Assembly (NCBI GenBank): GCA_964394665.1
Contig: CAYMYN010000002.1
Span: 186,001 to 250,000 of the forward strand
DNA length: 64,000 bases
Reading direction: 5' to 3'
Source of the DNA: CAYMYN01 sp964394665
GTDB taxonomy: Bacteria > Planctomycetota > UBA1135 > GCA-002686595
In this document: piece by piece, positions 18,336-25,692 of the stretch
Layout: each line of letters begins with the position of its first letter
Numbering within the stretch: position 1 is the stretch's first letter
The notes under the pieces: model-generated
Seen by the model: only the letters and a program-made list of their open reading frames with translations
What the model was told of the DNA's origin: nothing
Database searches by the model: none
Translations under genes and position numbers: made by a program

Positions 18336-20264
18336 ATGGCCAGCTCCCTCTTCACCGCGCTCAGCTCCCTCCAGGCCCACCAAGGCTGGATCGACGTCAT
18401 CGGCAACAACCTGGCGAACGCGAGCACCCCGGGCTTCAAGTCCTCGCGGGTCACCTTCGCCAACCTCTTCGCGCAGACCTACGGCCACGCCAGCGCCCCG
18501 ACCGGCGCGCGGGGCGGCCGAAACCCCATCCAAGTCGGCGCCGGAGTGGGGCTGGCGGCCATCGGGCGCAGCTTCGACCAGGGCGCGCTCGCGCAGACCG
18601 GGCGGACCTTCGACCTCTCCCTGCGCGGCCAGGGCTTCTTCGCATTGCAAGGAGGGCAAGGCCCGCTGTACACGCGCGTCGGCACCTTCGGCCTGGATGG
18701 TGCGCGCAACCTCGTCGATCTGCGCACGGGCTTCCGCGTGCTCGACCCGAGCGGGTCGCCGGTCAGCCTCGATATCGACGGGATCTTCCCGCCGCGCGCC
18801 ACGACCACCCTCGACCTCACCGGCAACCTGCCCAAGGAAGTGGGCGGGCCGTTGGCCGAGGTCCTGACCGGCGCCAGCGCCCTGGCCCACGGCGTGCCGG
18901 CGACGCTCACCGGCAACCAGGCCGGACCCTTCACCCTGGCCGCGGGCGAGACGTACTCGATGACCGTCAGCGTCGGCGGCGGCGCGCCGCAGCTCGTCTC
19001 GTTCCTCGGCACGGGCGCCGACATCACGGCCGCGGACGTCGCGGCGGCGGTGGACGCGCTGGAGGGAGTCAGCGCGAGCGTCGATTCGAACGGCTTCTTG
19101 AGCATCGTCAGCGATCGCACGGGCCAGGCCGCGAGCCTGCGCGTCAACCCGGGCAACCCCAACGACCTCGCGACGCTCGTGGGCGTGCCGACGCAGCTCG
19201 TGCTGGGTTCCGAGGGACCGCTCGGCCCCACGACGACGCTCAACGACCTCCCGGGCAACACGACGAAGTACGCGAACGGTGACGTGATCGAGGTCTCGGG
19301 CGTCGACACCGACGGCACGCCCGTCAACGCCAGCTTCGTGTACGGCGTCGATGGGACCACGGTCCAGGACTTCGTCGCCTTCCTGAACGGGCTCTACCCC
19401 GGCGCCCAGGTCTCCGTCGACGGCGAGGGGCGTCTCCTGGTCGAGGCCCAGACGCCGGGCGAGGCGAGCCTCGCGCTCACGATCTCCGACGGCTCCGCGC
19501 AGGCCGGCGCCACGGACTGGGCGAGCTACGCGCTGGCCGTGACGACGAACGGCACCGGACCCGATCAGGTGGTCGCTTCGACCGAGGTCTACGACGCGGC
19601 CGGCGTGGCCCACCAAGTCACGTTGACCTACGAGCGCCAGGCCGACGGGAGCTGGACCATCCTGCCCTCGATGGACGCCGCCCAGGGGACCATCCTCTCG
19701 GGGCCGATCACGGGCCTGCGCTTCGACGATCAAGGACGTCCCACGGGGCTGGGCGCGGTCTCGCGGGTTCTCGAGGTGCGCTTCCAGGGCCAGGTGGGCG
19801 TGCAGCGCATGGAGCTCGGTCTCGGCTCCGACGGTCAGTTCGACGGGCTGACGCAGCTCGGCGGTCCGGCGAGCGTGTTCGTCGCGTTCCAGGACGGCTA
19901 TGGCCGCGGGGAGCTGGCGAACCTCGCCGTCGAGCTCGACGGCGAGATCACGGGCTTCTACTCCAACGGCCAGACGCGCCGCCTGAGCGCGGTCGGCGTG
20001 GCGTTCTTCAGCAACCCCGAGGGCCTGCGCGACGCCGGCGACAACCTCTGGGCGGCGAGCTCCAACAGCGGCCAGGCGGTCCTCGGCGGCGGCGGCGTGG
20101 CGGGCGCGGGGGACGTGATCGGCGGTGCGATCGAGAGCTCGAACGTCGACACGGCCGGCCAGTTCGTGCACTTGATCGAGGCCCAACGCGGCTACCAGGC
20201 CAGCGCGCGCATCGTGTCGGTGCAGAACGAGATCCTGGCCGAGACGGTCAACCTGCTGCGGTAG
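18336..20264 (+). CDS. flgE: Flagellar hook protein
   Basis: A 642-residue FlgE, the subunit of the flexible hook. The N-terminal rod/hook helix is LSSLQAHQGWIDVIGNNLANASTPGFKSSR, and the C-terminal partner helix is LIEAQRGYQASARIVSVQNEILAETVNLLR. Together they form the D0 coiled-coil core. GQGFFALQGGQGPLYTRVGTFGLD is the usual D1 segment. The middle (~residues 160-460) is a long surface-exposed region, larger than in E. coli FlgE (402 residues). It is the last gene of the first flagellar unit, followed by a strong terminator hairpin. Confidence 0.95.
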   Translation: MASSLFTALSSLQAHQGWIDVIGNNLANASTPGFKSSRVTFANLFAQTYGHASAPTGARGGRNPIQVGAGVGLAAIGRSFDQGALAQTGRTFDLSLRGQGFFALQGGQGPLYTRVGTFGLDGARNLVDLRTGFRVLDPSGSPVSLDIDGIFPPRATTTLDLTGNLPKEVGGPLAEVLTGASALAHGVPATLTGNQAGPFTLAAGETYSMTVSVGGGAPQLVSFLGTGADITAADVAAAVDALEGVSASVDSNGFLSIVSDRTGQAASLRVNPGNPNDLATLVGVPTQLVLGSEGPLGPTTTLNDLPGNTTKYANGDVIEVSGVDTDGTPVNASFVYGVDGTTVQDFVAFLNGLYPGAQVSVDGEGRLLVEAQTPGEASLALTISDGSAQAGATDWASYALAVTTNGTGPDQVVASTEVYDAAGVAHQVTLTYERQADGSWTILPSMDAAQGTILSGPITGLRFDDQGRPTGLGAVSRVLEVRFQGQVGVQRMELGLGSDGQFDGLTQLGGPASVFVAFQDGYGRGELANLAVELDGEITGFYSNGQTRRLSAVGVAFFSNPEGLRDAGDNLWAASSNSGQAVLGGGGVAGAGDVIGGAIESSNVDTAGQFVHLIEAQRGYQASARIVSVQNEILAETVNLLR

Positions 20265-20291
20265 GTCGCCCCGCGGATCGTCGCGGGCAGG

Positions 20292-20330
20292 CGGCGCGGG
20301 CGGCGAGCGCGGAGCTCGCCGCCCGCGCCG
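20292..20330 (+). terminator. Hairpin terminator after flgE
   Basis: CGGCGCGGGCGGCGAGC (20292-20308) pairs perfectly with 20314-20330 around a 5-nt loop GCGGA. This 17-bp stem separates the fliK-flgD-flgE unit from the next sigma-54 promoter. Only TT follows the stem, so there is no T-tract. Confidence 0.65.
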
Positions 20331-20464
20331 TTGCATCCCCGCCCCGAAGATCCTTCGCGCAAGCCGTTCGCGGCCCGGAAATTCTTTCCGCCGCGCGCGG
20401 GGAGCGCCCGCGACGCGGAGCGCCCTGGCTGGTCGAGGAGGCCGGGAACCGGTTCGGGACGCGC

Positions 20465-20481
20465 TTGGCCCGCCGGTTGCT
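20465..20481 (+). promoter_or_regulatory. Sigma-54 (-24/-12) promoter of the flgF unit
   Basis: TTGGCCCGCCGGTTGCT shows GG-N10-GC with good TTGGC and TTGCT elements. With C20480 at -12, transcription begins near 20492, about 4 nt before the flgF ATG at 20496. This is the same near-leaderless geometry as at fliK. Confidence 0.8.
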
Positions 20482-20495
20482 CCTACACCCTCGCG

Positions 20496-21191
20496 ATGAA
20501 CCACGGACTGTACAGCGGAGTCGCGGCCATGCGCTCGGCCGAGCGCCGGCTCGAGTCGGTGACGCTCAACCTCTCCCATGCCGCCACGCCCGGCTATCGG
20601 GCCCAGACCAGCACGACGCAGTCGTTCAGCCTGGGCGCGCACGGGCACGAGGGGCTCCACACGGGCCTCTCCACGCGCCACACCCAAGGCGATCTGGCGC
20701 CCAGCGGCGATCCCCTGCACCTCGCCCTCGAAGGACCCGGCTTCTTCGTCGTGGAGGGCCCCCAGGGCGAGCTGCTCACGCGCCGCGGGGACTTCTCGCT
20801 CGACGCCGCCGGCGTGCTCGTCAACTACCAGGGCCTGCCCGTCGCCTTCGAGGGCCGCACGGCCCGCATCGACCCGCTGGGCGAGAGCATCGCCATCGAC
20901 GGCGCGGGAACCGTGCGCCAGGGGACGCGCGAGGTCGGACGCCTACGCCTGGTGGACTTCGAGGACCCGGCCGCGCTCGAGCGCATCAGCGGCGAGTTCT
21001 TCAGCGCCACGCCGCAGGCCCGTGAACGGGCCGCGGGCGCACGCGTGCACCAAGGCAGCCTCGAAGCGAGCAACTCGGCCGCGGTCGACCAATTGATCGA
21101 GCTCGTCGGCGTGCAGCGCAGCTTCGAGTCCGCGAGCCGCCTGATGGGCCTCATCGAACAATCGTACAAGAGCCTGATCGAGCGCCGTTGA
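20496..21191 (+). CDS. flgF: Flagellar proximal-rod protein FlgF-like
   Basis: A 231-residue rod protein of the FlgF/FlgG family. The N-terminus is YSGVAAMRSAERRLESVTLNLSHAATPGYRAQ, in place of the usual NNLANxxTxGFK. The middle carries GPGFFVVEGPQGELLTRRGDFSLDAAG, and the C-terminus is LIELVGVQRSFESASRLMGLIEQSYKSLIERR. It is shorter than FlgG and next to it, so FlgF is the best call. The frame extends upstream, but the family N-terminus begins at ATG 20496, directly below the sigma-54 promoter. An 8-bp hairpin (21179-21186/21192-21199) places its stop codon in the loop. Confidence 0.88.
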   Translation: MNHGLYSGVAAMRSAERRLESVTLNLSHAATPGYRAQTSTTQSFSLGAHGHEGLHTGLSTRHTQGDLAPSGDPLHLALEGPGFFVVEGPQGELLTRRGDFSLDAAGVLVNYQGLPVAFEGRTARIDPLGESIAIDGAGTVRQGTREVGRLRLVDFEDPAALERISGEFFSATPQARERAAGARVHQGSLEASNSAAVDQLIELVGVQRSFESASRLMGLIEQSYKSLIERR

Positions 21192-21222
21192 GGCGCTCGG
21201 ACCGGAACCGGAGAGAAACCAG

Positions 21223-22011
21223 ATGATCCGCTCCCTGATGACCGCGGCCTCGGGCATGAAGGCCCAACAGAAGACGGTCGACGCGATCGCCAACAACATC
21301 GCGAACGCGAACACGACCGGCTTCAAGCGCAGCGAGCTGTCCTTCGGCTCGTTGCTCTACCAGACCTATCGCGAGCCCGGAGCGCCGCTCTCGGCCAACC
21401 AGATGCGGCCCAGCGGTCTGCAGATCGGCAGTGGGGTGGAGATCACCGGCTCCTACACCGACTTCCGCCAGGGAGAGATGGTCGCGACGGGCAACCAGCT
21501 CGACCTCGCCATCCAAGGACAGGGCTTCTTCCGCGTCCAGATCCCCAACGGCGAGTTCCGCTACTCGCGCGCCGGCAGCTTCCAGCTCGACGGCAACGGC
21601 AGCATCGTGACCAACGAGGGGTACCTGCTCGACGGCGCCCCGACGGTCCCCAGCGACACGATCGGGATCATCGTCGGCGAGGACGGGAGCATCGCCGCCC
21701 TGACCCGCGAGGATCAACCGGCCGCCGTGATCGGCACGATCCCCGTGCACCGCTTCGCCAACCCCGCCGGCCTCAAGGCCCAGGGCGGCAACCTCTACAG
21801 CGAGACGGCGAGCTCCGGCCCCGCGCAGCAGCAGCCTGCGGGCCAGAACGGGACCGGCACCGTGCGCCAAGGCTTCCAGGAGCGCTCGAACGTGGCCGTC
21901 GTCGACGAGCTCGTGTCCCTGATCCTCGCGCAGCGCAACTACGAGGTGAACAGCCGCGCGGTGAAGGTCAGCGACGAGATGCTCCAGGAAACCAACCAGA
22001 TGATCCGCTGA
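21223..22011 (+). CDS. flgG: Flagellar distal-rod protein
   Basis: A 262-residue FlgG at the standard length (~260), the main subunit of the distal rod. Textbook motifs are IRSLMTAASGMKAQQKTVDAIANNIANANTTGFKRSELSF at the start, GNQLDLAIQGQGFFRVQIPNGEFRYSRAGSFQLDGNG in the middle, and VNSRAVKVSDEMLQETNQMIR at the end. GGAG lies upstream of ATG 21223. It is 4 bp from flgA. Confidence 0.97.
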   Translation: MIRSLMTAASGMKAQQKTVDAIANNIANANTTGFKRSELSFGSLLYQTYREPGAPLSANQMRPSGLQIGSGVEITGSYTDFRQGEMVATGNQLDLAIQGQGFFRVQIPNGEFRYSRAGSFQLDGNGSIVTNEGYLLDGAPTVPSDTIGIIVGEDGSIAALTREDQPAAVIGTIPVHRFANPAGLKAQGGNLYSETASSGPAQQQPAGQNGTGTVRQGFQERSNVAVVDELVSLILAQRNYEVNSRAVKVSDEMLQETNQMIR

Positions 22012-22015
22012 CGCC

Positions 22016-22951
22016 ATGCTCACCCTCTGCCTCCTGCTCGTCACCGGAGTCTCGGTCACCCTGCCCGCCGAGGCGCGCGTCGCCAGCGCCGAGATTCGCC
22101 TGGGCGCGATCGCCCGCGTCGAGGGCGACGACCCGGTCGCCGTGGCCCGCGTGCGCGAGCTCGATCTCGGGTACGCCCCTTCGCCGGGATACTCGCGCGT
22201 GCTCGCGCGCTGGAAGATCGAACAACAGGCCGCGGAGCACCTGCCCGGGCTCACGCTGAGCTTCGCCGGCGAGCCGGCGGTGCGCGTGCGCGCCGAGGTG
22301 CGAGAGCTCGCGCCCCTCGAGGTCGAGGAGGCCGCGCGCAACGCGCTCCAGAGGCGGCTAGGCAACGGGAACGTGCGCCTGACCCTGCTCGAGCCGATCC
22401 CGGCGCTGTCCGTGCCCGCGGGCGAGGGCGGCTTGCTCCTCGACGCGGAATTGCCGCTCCAGGAGCTGGCCGTCGGCCGCGTCAGCGTGCCGGTGCGCGT
22501 ACGCATCGACGGCGCGCTCTACCGCACCGTGTGGACGACCTGGCAGCTCGAGGCGACACGTTCGCTCCCGGTGCTCGTGCGCGACCTGCCCGCTGGCGCG
22601 CCGATCGGCCCGGACGCGGTGCGCTTCGAGCAACGCCGCCTCGAGGCACCCCTGGGGGGCGAGCCGATCGACGCCGCGATGTTGATCGGGACGGTCGCCG
22701 CGCGCCCCCTCGGCGCGGGGGCGGTGCTGCTCGAGCGCGACGTGCGTCGCGCGTTGCTGGTGCGCCAGAACGAGCAGGTCCAGCTCGAAGTCCACCGCGG
22801 ACCGATCGTCGCGCGGGTCGGCGCCGTCGCGCGCCAGAGCGGCCACCACGGCGCGAGCGTGCGCGTCATGGTCCCTACCACCGGCCGCGAGGTCACGGCC
22901 CGCGTGATCGGCGAGAACCTCGTCCAGGTCGTCCTCGGCGGCGCCCAATGA
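22016..22951 (+). CDS. flgA: Flagella basal-body P-ring formation protein
   Basis: A 311-residue FlgA, the periplasmic chaperone for P-ring (FlgI) assembly. A signal peptide (LTLCLLLVTGVSVTLPAEA) is followed by an N-terminal domain and the conserved SAF-like part: RDLPAGAPIGPDAVRFEQRRLE, VAARPLGAGAVLLERDVRRALLVRQNEQVQLEVHRGPIVARVGAVARQSGHHGASVRVM. It is longer than the E. coli protein (219 residues) because of an extended N-terminal region. Its TGA overlaps the flgH ATG (ATGA). Confidence 0.9.
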   Translation: MLTLCLLLVTGVSVTLPAEARVASAEIRLGAIARVEGDDPVAVARVRELDLGYAPSPGYSRVLARWKIEQQAAEHLPGLTLSFAGEPAVRVRAEVRELAPLEVEEAARNALQRRLGNGNVRLTLLEPIPALSVPAGEGGLLLDAELPLQELAVGRVSVPVRVRIDGALYRTVWTTWQLEATRSLPVLVRDLPAGAPIGPDAVRFEQRRLEAPLGGEPIDAAMLIGTVAARPLGAGAVLLERDVRRALLVRQNEQVQLEVHRGPIVARVGAVARQSGHHGASVRVMVPTTGREVTARVIGENLVQVVLGGAQ

Positions 22952-23598
22952 CCCGTAGCCAACCCATGCACGACTCCCTCCTCCGCACCCTGCTCGTCGC
23001 CGCCTGCCTGTGCGCGCTCGACGCATCCGCCGCGGCCCAACAACGCCGCGGCTCGATCTACGACCCGGCCGGCGGTCCGGTGGGCCTGATCGGCGACAAG
23101 ACCGCCGCGCGCCCGGGCGACCTGATCACGATCGTGATCCAGGAGAGCCAAGAGCTGCGCAATCAGGAGACCAGCGACCTCAAGCGCGAGTCCGACCTCG
23201 ACTACAGCCTGAACGCGTTCAACATCAAGCCCAACATGTTCTCGACGCTGCCGAGCTACGCCTCCTCGTCGAACGACCAGTTCAAGGGCACGGCGCAGTA
23301 CGAGAAATCGGGCGCGTTCACCGCGCGCGTCACGGCGATGGTCGTCGACGCGTTGCCCAACGGGAACCTCGTGGTCAGCGGCCGGCGTGAGATCCGCATC
23401 GACCAGGAGACCAAGCTGATCGAGTTCAGCGGCGTCGTGCGGCGCTACGACATCCGCCCCGACAACACGGTCACCAGCGAGCTGGTCGCCGATGCGCGCG
23501 TCTCCTACCAGGGATCCGGCCCGCTGACGCGTACGACCAACCGCCACGGCCTGGGCGGTTTCCTGCACCGCGCCTTCGTCTGGCTGTGGCCCTTCTGA
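22948..23598 (+). CDS. flgH: Flagellar L-ring protein
   Basis: A 216-residue FlgH that forms the outer-membrane L-ring bushing around the rod. The N-terminal signal sequence contains LLVAAC, a possible lipobox, but a signal peptidase I site (SAAA-QQ) follows too, so lipidation is uncertain. Family motifs are GSIYDPAGGPVGLIGDKTAARPGDLITIVIQES, ALPNGNLVVSGRREIRIDQE, EFSGVVRRYDIRPDNTVTSELVADARVSYQG and the C-terminal HRAFVWLWPF. Start ATG 22948 overlaps the flgA stop; ATG 22966 is an alternative. FlgH implies an outer membrane. Confidence 0.94.
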   Translation: MTRSQPMHDSLLRTLLVAACLCALDASAAAQQRRGSIYDPAGGPVGLIGDKTAARPGDLITIVIQESQELRNQETSDLKRESDLDYSLNAFNIKPNMFSTLPSYASSSNDQFKGTAQYEKSGAFTARVTAMVVDALPNGNLVVSGRREIRIDQETKLIEFSGVVRRYDIRPDNTVTSELVADARVSYQGSGPLTRTTNRHGLGGFLHRAFVWLWPF

Positions 23599-23617
23599 GC
23601 GTCGCCCCGAGATCCCC

Positions 23618-24853
23618 ATGACCACCACCCTGTTCCTCCTCGCGCTGCTGCTCGGCGCCCAAGATCCGGCCCCGCGCCCGCGCGGAGATGGGCTCGAAGT
23701 CCTGACGGGCGGCGTCGAAGCGCCCGCGCAGCCGAGCGGCCGCTCGAGCGCCGGCGTGCGCCACGCCACACGCCCCGTCGGCGAGGCCCGCCGCACGCTC
23801 TCCTCGAACCTGGCGCCCGTCGCCAGCCTGGTCGCCGTCCGCGGCCAGGAGGACAACCACGTGATGGGCATCGGCATCGTCACGGGCCTGGCGGGCACGG
23901 GCGACTCGAACGAAGCCGCGCGGCAGCTCCTGCGCAACCTCCTGCTCACGCGCAACATCAACCTCGACCTGCAAGCGCTATCGAGCAAGAACATCGCCGT
24001 GGTCCACGTCGAGGCCGACCTGCCCGCGGGTCTCGAACCCGGGCGGCGCATCGACGTGCGCGTCTCGACCATCGGCGACGCCAAGAGCCTGCAGGGCGGC
24101 ATCCTGACCCTGACCGAGCTCACGGACATCTCTGGCCGCACCGTCTACGCGACCGCCTCCGGCCCGATCACGGTGGGTGGCTTCCTGGCCGAGGGCAACG
24201 CCGCCAGCGCCACGCGCAACCACGTCACCGTGGGCACGCTGCCGGGCGGCGGCAAGGTCGAACGCAAGGTGCCGACCAGCCTGGTGAGCGAGCACGGTTA
24301 CATCTACCTCGACTCGATGGCCGGCCACGATTCCTTCGGGAACGTCGTGCGCATCCTCGAGGCCATCGAGCGCGTCTACCCCGCGGCCGCCGAACCCAGC
24401 GAGGACGGCAAGACGATCAAGGTCCGCGTCCCGCGCGACCTGCCTCCGCGCCTGCACGTCGCCTATCTCGACTCGATCCTGCGCATGGAGGTCGAGGCCG
24501 ACGACCTGGCGCGCGTGATCGTCAACGAACGCACGGGCGTGATCGTCATGGGCGGCGACGTGCGCCTGCGGCCCGGCGCGATCGCCCACGGCAACCTGAC
24601 GGTGACGATCGCCGAGACGCCCGAGGTGAGCCAGCCCGGACCGCTCTCCCAGGGCCGCACCGAGGTCGTGGACCGCACCGAGCTCGACGTCGAGGAACAG
24701 ACCGACGGCCTGGTGCTGGTGCCGGGCGCGGTGACCCTGCAAGAGGTCGTCGACGTGCTGAACGTCCTGGGGACGAGCCCGCGCGACATGATCAGCATCC
24801 TGCAGGCGATGAGCCAGGGCGGGCTGCTCGTGGCCGAGATCCGGAGGATGTGA
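23618..24853 (+). CDS. flgI: Flagellar P-ring protein
   Basis: A 411-residue FlgI, the periplasmic P-ring protein. A short signal sequence (TTLFLLALLLGAQ) is followed by ~45 residues of linker and then the family core: VRGQEDNHVMGIGIVTGLAGTGDS, SSKNIAVVHVEADLP, VSTIGDAKSLQGGILTLTEL, YATASGPITVGGF and RTGVIVMGGDVRLRPGAIAHGNLTVTI. The C-terminus DMISILQAMSQGGLLVAEIRRM is typical. It is slightly longer than E. coli FlgI (365 residues) because of the linker. The stop TGA (24851-24853) touches flgJ. Confidence 0.96.
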   Translation: MTTTLFLLALLLGAQDPAPRPRGDGLEVLTGGVEAPAQPSGRSSAGVRHATRPVGEARRTLSSNLAPVASLVAVRGQEDNHVMGIGIVTGLAGTGDSNEAARQLLRNLLLTRNINLDLQALSSKNIAVVHVEADLPAGLEPGRRIDVRVSTIGDAKSLQGGILTLTELTDISGRTVYATASGPITVGGFLAEGNAASATRNHVTVGTLPGGGKVERKVPTSLVSEHGYIYLDSMAGHDSFGNVVRILEAIERVYPAAAEPSEDGKTIKVRVPRDLPPRLHVAYLDSILRMEVEADDLARVIVNERTGVIVMGGDVRLRPGAIAHGNLTVTIAETPEVSQPGPLSQGRTEVVDRTELDVEEQTDGLVLVPGAVTLQEVVDVLNVLGTSPRDMISILQAMSQGGLLVAEIRRM

Positions 24854-25200
24854 TGACGAACCTCGATCTCGGAGCGCTCGGCTCGGCCGGCCGCGCGACC
24901 CAGGGCATGGGCGCCGAGCGGCTCGCGCAACGGGCCGCGGAGCTCGCGCGCTCGGACCGGACCGAGGACGCGGCGCAGCGCTTCGAGGAGCTGCTCGCGA
25001 CGGTGCTGGTGAAGGAGATGCGGCGCGCGTTGCCCGATGGCCTCTTCGGCCAGGGGCCTGGCGCCGACGTCTTCGAGGGTTGGTTCGACGAGCACATGGG
25101 CAAGAGCCTGGCCCGCGACGGCGTCCTGGGCCTGGCCGAGGTCGTGCGCGAGGGCTTGGTGCGCAAGGCCGAGGAACGCAGCCGCGAGGGAGCACAGTAG
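24853..25200 (+). CDS. flgJ: Rod-binding protein (FlgJ N-terminal type)
   Basis: A 115-residue protein matching only the rod-binding half of FlgJ: DAAQRFEELLATVLVKEMRRALPDGLFGQGPGADVFEGWFDEHMGKSLARDGVLGLAEVVREGLV. There is no muramidase domain, so peptidoglycan must be opened for rod growth by a separate enzyme not seen here. Single-domain FlgJ is common outside gamma/betaproteobacteria. ATG 24853 is preferred over GTG 24850 because GGAGG (24843-24847) is better spaced from it. The stop is directly followed by the flgN ATG. Confidence 0.88.
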   Translation: MTNLDLGALGSAGRATQGMGAERLAQRAAELARSDRTEDAAQRFEELLATVLVKEMRRALPDGLFGQGPGADVFEGWFDEHMGKSLARDGVLGLAEVVREGLVRKAEERSREGAQ

Positions 25201-25689
25201 ATGGACCGCACGACGTCGGAAGAACGCCGCATCGCGAACCTGTTGGAGGCCAACGTGCGCGCCGAGCTGAAGCTGCGGCGCGCCATGTTGGAGCTGGTCG
25301 TCGCCCAGGAGCGCGCGGTGCTCGACGATCGCCGCGACGACCTCGACGCCGCCCTGCGCGAGCTCGAGGTGCTCCTCGCGCGGGCCGCGGAGCCCGCCGC
25401 CGGGCGCTCGCGCCTGCTCGCCCAGCTCGGTGCCCTGTGGCGCATCGACGCCCGCGCGCTGACCTTGGGCAGCGTCGCTCTGCGACTGGGCGAGCACGGC
25501 CGGACCCTCGGCGAGCTGCGCGGCGAGCTGCGCGAGGTGCTCGCGACGCTCGCCCGGCGCAATCGGCGCTTGGGCGCGCTGATCGCCCTCCAGCGGCGCA
25601 TCGTGCGCGACGTGGTCGGCGCGGTCCTGGGTCAACCCTCCGGCGAGTCCCTGCGGGACGCCGGCACCGTCCTGTGCGCGGAGGCCTGA
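25201..25689 (+). CDS. flgN: FlgN-like flagellar export chaperone
   Basis: A 162-residue, almost wholly helical protein rich in Leu, Arg, Ala and Glu with coiled-coil character (residues ~10-140). Sequence conservation in FlgN is low. The call rests on size, helicity, motifs such as LLEANVRAELKLRRAMLELVVAQERAVLDDRRDDLDAALRELEVLL, and position immediately before flgK and flgL, the hook-filament junction proteins that FlgN escorts to the export apparatus. It abuts flgJ with no gap and lies 3 bp before flgK. Confidence 0.72.
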   Translation: MDRTTSEERRIANLLEANVRAELKLRRAMLELVVAQERAVLDDRRDDLDAALRELEVLLARAAEPAAGRSRLLAQLGALWRIDARALTLGSVALRLGEHGRTLGELRGELREVLATLARRNRRLGALIALQRRIVRDVVGAVLGQPSGESLRDAGTVLCAEA

Positions 25690-25692
25690 GCG